Shown piece by piece: positions 23,755 through 36,100 of a stretch of 64,000 nt of DNA. Position numbers and translations under genes: made by a program. Numbering within the stretch: position 1 is the stretch's first letter; the number at the start of each line of letters is the position of its first letter. The stretch is from Luidia sarsii (taxonomy: Eukaryota; Echinodermata; Asteroidea; Paxillosida; Luidiidae): positions 8,922,895-8,986,894 of the forward strand of contig OX465119.1 of assembly GCA_949987565.1 (NCBI GenBank), in the 5' to 3' direction. The notes beneath the pieces are model-generated. The model was given only the letters and a program-made list of their open reading frames with translations, searched no databases and was not told where the DNA came from.

Positions 23755-24140
23755 TCATCTGTTAAAGCTCTCCGTGCTGTCGTTGTTGGAAAAGCCGCTC
23801 CTGGTGCTCTGCAGCTCAAAGAGTTCGCCTTCCAGGGTGTACTCGGCGTACAGCGGCTGGCGGTTGGTCGGCGCCTGCGGCGACGCTCGCAGGATGGCGG
23901 GCGGGTTGGTGCCGTGGCCCTGCCGCAGCTGCCAGTTGGCCGGCCGCGGTTTGGTCGGGCTGGCCGGCGGGTAGCGCTGGCCGTAGTCGGCCCCCTTGTT
24001 GCGATTGCAGAATACGCACGCCACCAGCACGCCGACGGTGACCAGGATGACGGCCGCCAGGACCAGCACGGCAATCAGCCAGGTGTCCATGATTGGGCCA
24101 CTCTCGTCCAAGGCTCCGCTGCCTTCACCGGTGTCCGTCC
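23755..24140 (-). CDS. Last coding exon: linker, transmembrane helix and cytoplasmic tail
   Basis: The acceptor reads TTAAAG/GGACGG and is phase 1, giving a glycine with the preceding exon. About 20 linker residues ([15 protein letters not shown]...) precede a 24-residue hydrophobic helix beginning [15 protein letters not shown]. The helix is followed by CNRNKG as a stop-transfer signal, and the remaining tail runs to 84 residues and ends ...STESFNR before TGA at 23755-23757. The tail is rich in P, N, Q and R and has tyrosines in DYGQRY and [13 protein letters not shown] see no kinase, ankyrin, PDZ-ligand or classical ITIM motif. The exon is clearly more GC-rich than its surroundings. The 3' UTR lies to the left; no convincing poly(A) signal could be fixed. 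Confidence 0.88.
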
Positions 24141-27100
24141 CTTTAAGCAAAGAAAAAACATAAAAAACAATCACATACAAATACGGGGAACCAGTGATTG
24201 ACTATCTACCACGATCTGACAATGGACATTTCGTTGGGTGCCTTGCAGAAGGGCAGAAGGGCAAAAGAATGAGTTAATTATTTCTATTTACTCATTACCC
24301 ATTTTGTACTCACTTCAATCCTCTCAATTTCTGTATTAAAATAAATCATTACGTCACGATGAAGTAAAAACTAATTGTAAAAAGCCATACATTGGACCAG
24401 ACAGAATTTTTTCCCAGCAGAAGGGCAAAATTAAGGTGGTGTACGTTGGTTTCTGAACAAAACTTATATTATGCCCTTTTGCAGAGCAACCAACGATTTA
24501 CAAATTCATAAATCGGGCTCCAGTCAATGTTTCCCTTTTTCAATTTGTTAAAAAAAGTTCCCAGTCTAATTTTCTGGGATAATTTCATGTATCGGATGAG
24601 GAAAAATGACACAATATAAATGACAGGGGTTAGACAGAGGAAGAGGGGCAGATCTTATTAGTGCTTACCTTTCTCACAGTTTGTGCCTGAGTAACTTCCA
24701 CTGCACAGACAAGTATATGATCCAGCCTGCTGAAAGCAAAGACCTCCATTGGTGCACGGATTGCTGTTACACTCATTAATATCTAAGATACAATTAAAAG
24801 GAAACGAGGAAAGCAATCATTAAAGACATTGTTTTAAACAATGAAATGCCTCACTTCTAAAGAAATTAGTTTGATTTTAGGATTAAAACATCTTTGAAAA
24901 TGTTCTTGGAAGGATCAATACTTTTACGAAATGTCCTATTAGGATTTAAACGTCTCTGAGAAAGGTCCTGCTAGGATCTAAACATCTTTGAGAAAGTTCC
25001 TGCTAGGATCTAAACACCTTTGAGAAAGGTCCTGCTAGGATATAAACATATCTTTGAGAAAGGTCCTGCTAGGATCTAAACATCTTTGAGAAAGGTCCTG
25101 CTAGGATATAAACATATCTTTGAGAAAGGTCCTGCAAGGATCTAAACATCTTTGAGAAAGGTCCTGCTGAGATCTAAACACCTTTGAGGAAGGTCCTGCT
25201 AGGATCTAAACACCTTTGAGAAAGGTCCAGCTAGGATCTTAACACCTTTGAGAAAGGTTCTTATAGGATCTAAACACCTTTGAGAAAGGTCCTACTAGGA
25301 TCTAAACACCTTTGAGAAAGGTCCTGCTAGGATTAATACATCAGGCCCTCTATTCTTTGAATACTTTTTCTCGTTGGAGTCAGTAAGCAGAAGTATAATT
25401 ATTACAATAATTATCTAAAAGTCAATTACTACTATATAAACTACTATAATTATGTATTACTACTATCATTTACAAGGTAAGTGAAATTTGTCTTTCCCTA
25501 AAAGAAAAGTAAACTCCTGTGAGATTGCATACGTACCCATTTGACATTGACTACCAATAAAGCCTTGTGGACAGACACAAGAGTTTGTATTATCTGATTG
25601 CTTGTTGCATGTTCCTCCGTTTAGGCAAGCATCGATGGTACAGTCAGCTGAGGAGAGGCAAAAATGATAATATCATGAGGTTGAGGACTTTTCCCATTTC
25701 TTAAAAAAAAAGATGTTTTGGTCGTTTCATTCACAGGATAATCAGGGACAGGTTACAGGTGATTCGTGTGTGAGTCCTGGGGTGGATTTCACAAAGCTGG
25801 ATGCATTGTAACTCAACGTAATTAAGATGGATAATCCATCGTAAGTTTTACCAGGACGTATGGTTTCTGTGCATCGCTCATCGTCTCAAGATTGATCGTT
25901 AAGTTACAATGAGTTTGGCAAAATCAACCACAGGGTATGTAGGGGTCAAGGGAGGGTTGAAAAATGAAAGCGGGGGTGGGATCCCTGGAGAGATACGGCA
26001 GTTAATGGTTGCAATGCTTCTGAGCTATACAATATTCAAATCCACCACACCACCTCGACCAGCTCAGTGGTCCAGTGGTTAAGACGTCTGTACTAGAATT
26101 TGGGAGTCGCGGGTTCGAATCCCGCCCGTGCTGCCTGAAATATTTGTTATAAGGCACCAGGCAAAGCACTGAGCATTCAGTGTTTATCACATCGAGTAAG
26201 GGCAAAACCTCATTGATGCAAACATCATTATATCTATGATAAAATGCTTGACTGGCACCCCCATCCCGGCAAAGCCGAGTTGACTATTTGGGAAGGCCAC
26301 CATCTAAGGGATGATCATGATAGCTCAGATGGTAAGAGCGCTGCTACGCAAAATCAGAGGTCTCGGGTTCAAATCCCGGTCCGGTCAAAATTTTCTTGCC
26401 ATCTTACGTTTTCTATAAAAAGTTCCCACAGTCAGTTTTGCATTTATTCATTTGAATATTTCTTCTTCTTTTATGAAATGGGCCAAAAAACAAAACAAAA
26501 CAAGAACACACAAATGGACCGGGACTTGCACCTGCTACCTCTTGCTTAACATTCCAGTGCTTTTACTACCTGAGCTATCAAGCCCTATAGCTAAATGGTA
26601 TCTTTTCCAGAGTAGGTGACAGTACTTTTCTTTTCAGTAAAAACAATTCCGTTTTTGCTTCATTTTTTGGATTGTAAAATATTTCTGCATTATTTTGACG
26701 CAGAAATGACAGCCGATCCATTCTGAGGTATGGCTGTTTGACTCTCATTTGCATACTCACCGACATCACAGTTGGTACCAGTCCAACCAGAAGCACATCT
26801 ACACCCATAGGAGGAACCATCCGAACTCTCGTGGCATACAGCATTGGCTATGCATGGATTCCTGGAACAGGGACCAGCTAAAACAGGAAGGAATAGAAGA
26901 GATTTCTTTAGAGTCTCTGTCTCTAGTTATTGGTGGTAGACTGCCAGCCAAGGCCGACGAACAGAACTGAGAGGGGTGACTAGTCTGAAGCAAGGCATAA
27001 GCCTCCATCCCTATTGGTGGTAGACTGCCAGCCAAGGCTGATGAACAGAACAGAGAGGGGTGACTAGTCTGTAGCAAGGCATAAGCCTCCATCCCTATTG

Positions 27101-30100
27101 ATGGTAGACTGCCAGCCAAGGCTGACAAATAGAACTAGGAGGGGTGACTAGTCTGAAGCAAGGCATAAGCCTCCATCCCTATTGGTGGTAGACTGCCAGT
27201 CAATGCTGACGAATAGAACTAGGAGGGGGACTAGTTTGAAGCAAGACATAAAAAGCCTCCATCCCCTATTGGTGGTAGACTGTAAGCCAAGGCCGACAAA
27301 TACATGCAGCACTAGGAGGGATGACTAGTCTGAGGCAAGGCATAAGCCTCTATCCCTATTGGTAGTAGATTGCCAGCCAAGGCCAACAAATAGAACTGGG
27401 AGGGGGTGACTAGTTTGAGGAAAGGCACAAGCCTCTATCCGTTTTGGTGGTAGACTGCCTGCCAAGGCTGACAAATAGAACTGGGAGGGGTGATGACAAG
27501 TCTGAAGCAAGGCATAATCCTCCATCCCTATTGGCGGTAGACTGTCAGCCAAGGCTGACAAATAGAACTGGGAGGGGTGACTAGTCTGAAGCAAGGCACA
27601 AGCCTCTATCCCCTATTTAATGCAAGACATCCCTACTTCATCAATGACTTACCTGTTTGGCACCTGGGTCCATAGAAGCCACTGGGACATATGCATTTGT
27701 AGCCAGTGTTAGGCTTGGAGCAAGCACCGCCATTAAAACAGGGGTCAGGAGAACAAGGATCTAACAGTGAAAAACAGATATCCAAATGGTTACAAATATA
27801 TAATCCCCTAGAGGATCTTTTCCCTTTCAACTTTCCCCATCTAATCCCTACTCCCTGCTCTTCCCTTTGATCTCAACCTGATCTGGCTACCAGCTTTCCT
27901 CCTTTGATCCCTTCCCTATTGCTTGCCCTTCCCTTTTATTTCACCCTGGTCTGTCTACCAGCTTTCCTCCTTTGATCCCTTCCCTACTGCATGTCTTTCT
28001 CTTTGGTCTCACCCTGGTCTGTCTACCAGCTTTCCTCCTTTGATGATCCTTTCTGTACTGCTTGCCCTTCCCTTTGATCTCACCCTGGTCTGTCTACCAG
28101 CTTTCATCATTTAAACCTTTCCCTACTGCTTGTCCTTCCCTTTGATCTCACCCTGGTCTGTCTACCAGCTTTCTTCCTTTGATCCCTTCCCTACTGCTTG
28201 TCATTCCCTTTGACCCCACCCTGGTCTGTCTACCAGCTTTCCTCCTTTGATCCCTTCCCTACTGCTTGCCCTTCCCTTTGATCTCACCCTGGTCTGTCTA
28301 CCAGCTTTCCTCCTTTGATCCCTAATGATCCTTCATTTATCAAAAATTAGGAGGGCCTGACATTTTTGATCCTAGCAGGACCTTTCTCAAAGGCAGGGTA
28401 AAGGCAGATAAGACTAATCTCTCTTTTGTATTCAGTCATCAGTCACTTCTCTCTGAGATCTTTCCCCTCGAATCCCTTCCGTACTCCCTGCCCTTCCCTT
28501 TGATCTCACCCTGGTCTGTCTACCAGCTTTCCTCCTTTGATCCCTTCCCTACTGCTTGCCCTTCCCTTTGATCTCATACTAGCTTTCCTCCAATTGTACA
28601 GCTTCTGTAATCCCCCGCCCCTTCTGCATGTTTCTTTTCCTTGTCATTTGACCTTTGATAAGGGCTCCTGCTAGGATCAAAATGTATAAGCTCTGATAAT
28701 TTTGAGAATGGTAGAGGTTGTGAAACCGAGCAAAACTCTCACCCTCGCCTCCGCCGACCTCAATCAGCATCATGTCAAAGCCCCCGAGGGAGGTCTTCGA
28801 GTCGGTCCGGAATCGCAGCGTCATCGTCGGGCCGGTCGTCTCCACGTCGTCCGGAAGGGTGCCCCCGCTATGGTCCAGGAGCAGGACAGGGGCCTGACGC
28901 CGGGCAGTGCCGGCCGCGTTCGCCAGCCCCTCGTAGACGGTCAGCACATCGCTGGGGGCCTCCGTGGAGAAGGTCAAGAAATGGGCCCGGACGGTGGTGT
29001 TCGGGGCCGACGTCACAGACCAAGTGATGTCCAGATTGTTCGGATACTTGTCCGGATAGAAGGGGGACTTGACATTCATGGTTCCCACATCTGAAATGAC
29101 CATATTTCCGCCCCAAACAGTATCTGCAATGCCATAAAATAAGAAAGTCAAGCTTCAACTTCAACAATGAACCCCCAACCTGTATTTCATGCTTTTGGAT
29201 AGCAGAGACTACGTGTAAGCTGGAGCCGGAGCCTAAGAAGTTTTTTTTTAAGGCCTCAGGCAGTGTGCAATTCTTGCAGGCAATTATCAGTCGTGACATA
29301 CCTAGTTCGCAGTGTGTACCACTGTACTTGACGGGACATAGGCAGATATACTCAAACATTTCCTGCTGGCACGTTCCACCATTCTGACAGGGATCACTGC
29401 CACAAAGATCTTCAATAATTGCTGAAATGAAAAGATAAACCAAAGTCACAGCAAAGAATAGAAATGCTGAATTTTCAGATAGTTTACTCTCTTACACTGA
29501 TAATAATTGTACAAGATAGCATTACATGTATATGAAGATGGAGAGATGAGGCTGATATCTACTGGGGTATAGTCAATAGGATCATCAGCAAGGCTAAGGA
29601 CAGACAGTTGTGGCACACTAGTGCTGAGCGTTCGTCCTGCAGATCAGACTGAGAAAAAGCTGATGGTGACAAAGGAGATGATGGTGATGATGACGACGGT
29701 TACTATGGTGAAGATGATGGTGATGATGGTGATATTGATGATTAAAAAGATGATGGTGATGATATTGATAATGGCGATTATGACGACGATGATGGCAGTG
29801 ATGATGATGGTGTTGATGATGGTGATGATGATGATGATAATGATGATGATGGTGATGATGGTGATAATGATGATGGTGATAATAATGATGGTGATGATAG
29901 GGATGATGATGATGATGATGATGGTAATGATGGGGATGATGGGGATGATGATGATGATGATGATGATGATGGTGATGATAGTGATGTATGGTGATTGTTT
30001 AACATCTAAACATCTTTTGTCAGAAGGGTACTAAAATAGATTTAGCTCTAACAAAAGGCCAAACGTTAAAGTAGTTAAGAATGGGCTTGCTCCCTCTGAT

Positions 30101-33100
30101 GCAAGATAATATTTGTTTGATGCACGCAGGGATTACCTTGGTCACAGATGGGGCCCGTGTAGTGGACAGGGCAGGCACACTGAATGGATGTCCCAATGTT
30201 GAAACACTGTCCACCATTCAGGCAGGGGTCGCTGGCACAAAACGCCTCATCAGCTGGAAAAAAAGAAAGAAAAAAAGTTAGACTTCGGCCCATTTCCAAA
30301 CCCCGGCTTGGGCTCCGGCTCTGGCTTTGTCTCCATTTCTTTCCTCCATTTTAAGGTATAAGGCATGAAAACGAGAGGCCTTTGGCTTTGACTTTTAAGA
30401 TCCCAGTCCATTTTGGAAAAAGACTCACAATCACAAGCTTCAACTTCAACAAAGAACCCCCAGCCTGTATTTTATGCTTTTGGATAACAGAGACTACATG
30501 TAAGCTGGAGCCAGAGACTAAGGCCTCATCAGGCAGTGTGTAATTGACCCATGACCCTTGACCCCTGCCCCCGACCCCAACTTCCTAGTTGGGTCATGGA
30601 AGGAAATCATCTCATCACGATTGGACAAGGTCTATTGTGCAAACATTGAACTTCTCTAACACAAACCATATAGCTGTAACCCAAACCCCCATGTTTAAAG
30701 TTTGTGTAAGGTCCCTTGCCCAAACGTCAGACTTAGTGCTAGTGTTAGGGGTTAGATTTGACTACCCAAACCCTACCTGCAACCCTAGCCCCGAGTTTAA
30801 ATTTTGCCTAAGGGACCTTGCTCAATCGTAAAGTTTGCGCACGGCCTCAAGTAATTATGCTTCACATGCTCAATCAAGCAATTGGCAAACTCACACTAAA
30901 AAGAGCTCAATCTTACAGCCCATCTCATCTTTGCGAAATAATCAAACACAGCTATTAAACTGGTTACCAGCTAATACTACATATTGATGTATTGCAGCTG
31001 AACTTGTGACTGGTAGTTATGGCTTATTCACTGCTGGACAAATTCCTTCACGTGAGATTTCAGGCTATTCATGGTGTAGGCAGCAAGATAAGAAATGCAT
31101 ATATAGTGACTATGTGTGGGTGTATGTGTGTGTTTCAGAATAGAACAGGAGGACTCAATTTTGTCTCTTACAGAAAAAGTACATGCTTTGATCATCCTCA
31201 TGGCCTGGGTCACTGCCACAGAAATATTTACCTTCTTCGCAAGTTTCTCCGCTCCATTCCTTTGGGCAACGACAATCAAAGTTTTTGACAGCTGTACCGA
31301 TGGACACGGACTGACAGAATCCACCGTTCTGGCAAATGTTGCTATCACACGGATCAACTTCAGCTGAAAACCCCAACAAAAGAAGAAGAAAAGCTTCACT
31401 GATATGAGCAATGATGGGACAGAGCAGACAACGGTAGAAGTGGCTCACTGAGGTGAGCAACCACCTGACAGAACAGACAGACAAAATAAAAGGTTGTGGC
31501 AATGCCGTGTCTCATTGAGGTGAGCAACCACCCAACAGAACAGACAGACAAATGTAGAAGGTTGTGGCAATGCCGTGTCTCACCGAGGTGAGCAACCACC
31601 TGACAGAACAGACAGACAAATGTAGAAGGTTGTGGCAATGCCGTGTCTCATTGAGGTGAGCAACCACCTGACAGAACAGACAGACAAATGTAGAAGGTTG
31701 TGGCAATGCCGTGTCTCACTAAGGTGAGTAACCACCCAACAGAACAGACAGACAAAATAGAAGGTTGTGGCAATGCCGTATCTCATTGAGGTGAGCAACC
31801 ACCCAACAGAACAGACAGACAAATGTAGAAGGTGGTGGCAATGCCGTGTCTCACCGAGGTGAGCAACCACCTGACAGAACAGACAGACAAATGTAGAAGG
31901 TGGCGGCAATGCCGTGTTTCAACAAGACCCACTCTATATCTTACCAATCTGACACTGCTCTCCAAGCCATCCAGCTTGGCATACACAGCTGAAGCCATCA
32001 ATGCTGTCTGGATTCGTCACTGAGCATTCACCGCGCCCATTACATGGATTGGGATTGCAGGGAAATACTACCGGTACAACACACAAGATAACAATCAATG
32101 ATGAACAAATCAATTTATTGGTAAAACTAGCAAAGAAAACTTGACTGAAACTCTGGCTTACAGTACCAGCGCTTTTACCATCCGAGCTATCCAGCCTTTA
32201 GATGGTGGCCTTCTCAAAAATAGTCAACCACATGTAATTTTTGCTGGTGTGTGAGGGTGCCAGTCAGAAGCATTTGACCATTAACTGCTGTCTATCTCCT
32301 TTACTTAGATGGTGACCTTCCCAAATAGTCAACTACCTATCTTTGCTGGGGTAAGGGCGCCAACCAACCAGAAGCATTTCACCATTAACTGCTGTCCATC
32401 TCCCTTAGATGGTGACCTGCCAAAATAGTCAACTACCTACATGTTTCTTTGCCAGGGTGAGGGCACTGCAGCCAGTCAGAAGCATTTAACCATTAACTGC
32501 TGTCTATCCCCCTTAATTAGATGGTGACCCTCCCACATAGTCAACTATTAGTCTTTGCTGGTGTGAGGGCACCAGCCAGAAGCATTTAACCATTAACTGC
32601 TGTCTATATTCCTTAGATGGTGGCCGGCCCAAATAGTCAACTAGTTTTTGCCGGGGTGGGGGCACCAGCTACAGTGTAGAAGCATTTCTTACCTTGATCA
32701 CAAAATGCCCCTTCATAGTGGTCCACGCAGCTACAGGAGAACCCAGCACCATGCGCCACACACGTGGCTCCATTTTTGCAAAAATTTGGACTACAGGAAT
32801 CGCGAACTGTGGACAGAGAGATGGAGAGACAGAGGCCACACTGTGATTTCATGGACTCTTTTTAAAGTGAATTCAGCCTAAAGATTTCATCTTATGTGAC
32901 CCGATGAGGAGATGTCTTAAGGTAGTGGGAAAGCCAGTGAAATCCCCCTGAATATCTAGGGTGGTTTGGTCCAGCCTGGGGGTGGGGGTAATTCAATCAC
33001 TGTGGGGAACCAGTGTAGGACTCTGCGGGGCACCAGTGTAGGACTGACTGTGGGGCACCAGTGTAGGTCTGACTGCGGGGAACCAGTGTATGACTGACTG

Positions 33101-36100
33101 CGGGGAACCAGTACAGAAATGACTGCGGGGCACCAGTGTAGGAGATACAAGTTACATACCTTGTTCGCACCGATCACCGGTGAATCCAGATAGACACTGG
33201 CAAGCGTAACTCGTTGTGTAGATGGGTATACAGGTAGCGCCATTTTGGCAAGGAGAACTATCGCATGGAAGCACAGCTAAATTAAAACAATCAATAAAAT
33301 TCAAATCTTTAAAAGGTAATTTCTACTTTTTCGATTCATTTTTAATTTCCCATTCATAGCACTTTTCAAAACAATGACTCAGGTCTGCGAAAGAAAGATT
33401 GTTACTGGAAGAAGGGTTCTTCATTATGCACAACGTAAAAAAACCACAGCAACTTCAATTCTATTGTTAAGGACATACATGTGTACAGAGTAGAAAGAGA
33501 CAGAAAGAAAAGGGCTGACAGATAGATATAGAGAGATAGTAGACAAAAAAAATATCAACAGACAGACAGAGACCGAAGCAGAGACAGAGACAGACAGAGA
33601 GAGGCAGAGACAGACAGAGAGAGGCAGAGACAGACATAGAGAGGCAGACACACTGACAGAAAGAGAGACAGAGACAAAGGTAGACAAAGGCAGATGCAGA
33701 GACAGACACTCAGACAAATGGAGACAGACGAAGACAGACACACAGATAGACAGACAGAGATTAAGATAGACATTCAGACAGAGACACGGACCAGGGCAGC
33801 AGACAAACAGACTCACTTACATATTTCACAGTGGGTGCCCACATAGCCGGGCCCACAGGTGCAGGTGTATCTAATTTTAGGCTGGTTGGAGGAGACACAG
33901 GTGCCCCCATACTGACAGGGCTGACTATAGCAGGCATCAAATTCTGCCACAGTCCAAAATGACACCAGACAGAGGAAACGGGGAAATAAAAAAGCAACAA
34001 GCACAGAGAACAAACCATCACTGCAAAGTCACCACAGCAAAACGAAATCAGACGAAAACTAGAGTCGCAATCTACTTTGACTGACTCCCTGGGTTCTTAG
34101 ACTAGGAAGCATACTGAATTGAGCATACTTCAACGCCCGAGCTGGCTGTATTTTGTTCAGCAGGCAATCGGGCAAAGCACTGATGAGCACTTCATTACAT
34201 CGAGCATAGAGCAAGGAATTTGTCCCTTGCAAACAAACACAGTAATCATATACATGATGCGATGTGGTACCCCCGCAATACATATTCAAATCCACCACCT
34301 GACCTCAATCAACTCAGTGGTCAAGAAGTTAAGATTTCTGCACGAGAAAGCAGGACTCGTGGGTTCAAATCTCGCCTGAGCTACACATGTACTTGAATTT
34401 TGTTCAGCAGGCAATCGGGCAAAGCAATGTCAGAGCACTTGGTGCTTATTATACTTTGAGCAAGGCAAACCCTCATTGAATTACATTATCCTTGATTCAA
34501 AATCATCTACATCTATCTTAGAAGGTCCTGCTAGGATCTAAAAGCAAGAAACTTTTGAAAAACTGAAGCCAAAATAATTTGACAATGACGTCAACCGTTT
34601 CATATCCTGAAATATACAAATCCTTAAAAAATACTTGGTCGTTGCTCTATGGAAGGTCTCACTCGTATCAAAACATCAGTGTCTTAATCATAACAAACAA
34701 ACCTACAGGAGCTACTGCCAAACAGAAAAAAAGTGTCTATAGATGGAGTCAAAGAGAAAATAATTGCACTGCAAAAACAAACACGAAATCAAACATGGTG
34801 CAATCAGTGAATCCGCAATTTCCTTCTCTAAAAGGGTATCTGCAATAAACATTTTTATCAATTAAATCCATGCTACAGAACTGTTTTGCAATGTTGCAAA
34901 CAATCAAACTGCTTTTCACACTCGTTCTGGGGGTGTGTTTTTATGCTCATGAGAATTTCAATATTCATGAGTAAATGTGTGACGTCATGCAACAGAACCC
35001 CAGTTGATTGTGTAAACAAGTTTCTGAAAATTTCTGGGTTTTTTTCTGCAGACCAATCCCTAACCTTGTTGAGTTACTGCCAAAATGTATGCTTCATAAT
35101 AAATCAGTGAAATATTTTTTTACCAAACCTAATCCAGAGGGATTAATTTGCAGTTTGAAAGTTAATGTTTTTCTCATGTTCTTAAAACTGTGGGTTCCTG
35201 ATTTGACCTTACAATAGCAGCCTAATTTTTATGAGGCTACTTTTAAAGCAAGAAAAGATAACCAATTTCTCGACTCACAAAGAAAAAGAAGCTTGCCAAT
35301 ATGTTTGCACATTTCACATTTCTAGATGACAGCAGAAAATGAGCTTGACTGTGATATCTATTGCACAGACCCTTTAAATACACATGGCAATGGCAGCAGT
35401 AAATTGGGTGGACTCGTACAACCATTCCCACTATGAACATAAAAACCATGAAAAAAAGGTGAAAATGTCATTTAGCCATGAAAAAATATTTCAGTGTTTT
35501 CACCCTATATTATGGCACATAGTCAGCCAATAGTTTTCACGGCATTTTGACAGTGTTTTCACCAGTGGTCTCCAAGGTCACACTCCTGGTGGTAAATAAA
35601 TGGATAGAGGCAGTTTTGAAGTACATGTATATGGGAGAGACAATTACAAGGACACCATACAGTACATGTATACCTCTATGGTGGCTGGGGATCCTACTTG
35701 TAATCAAATTAGCCATCTCTCAAGGGTGGAGCTTGCCAGCCTAGATATTCACATTTTTTTTCACTGTCTTTTAATAGTGACCTAAATATGTCCTTATCAG
35801 GTCACAGAAGTAATTGTTTTCGCAGTGAATTCACTGTAAATTGCACCGTGAAGTTTCACGGTGTCCTACCTTGTTCACATCTGACGCCGGTCCATTCACC
35901 GGGACACACACACTCTCGCTGCGCTCCGGTCAAGATGCAGAAGCCACCATTCAGACATGGCTGTCCCTGGCAAGGTGCTGCGGGAAACAAAAAATGGGGG
36001 GGGGGCGAGGAAAGAGAAGAAGTAGTGGTAGTGCTTTTGGCATCACTTTAATCGCCCCAAATATTTCCATGGTGGACATTGTGACAATCTAAACACAGGC

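Noticed and set aside
23548..24201. 217-residue open frame on the plus strand
   Set aside because: Antisense to the TM/tail exon. The minus frame has a splice acceptor, a transmembrane helix and continuity with EGF exons; the plus frame is open because of high GC.
24940..25375. Possible CRISPR array (regular ~33-bp repeats)
   Set aside because: The units are directly adjacent without unique spacers and derive from a dispersed foldback element; the DNA is clearly eukaryotic.
26310..26390. Functional tRNA gene
   Set aside because: Box A and B are present, but the same unit recurs with a non-tRNA body in many introns, so it is a SINE; cloverleaf pairing is poor.
29621..30034. Methionine-rich 137-residue frame
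   Set aside because: GAT/GGT microsatellite inside an intron.
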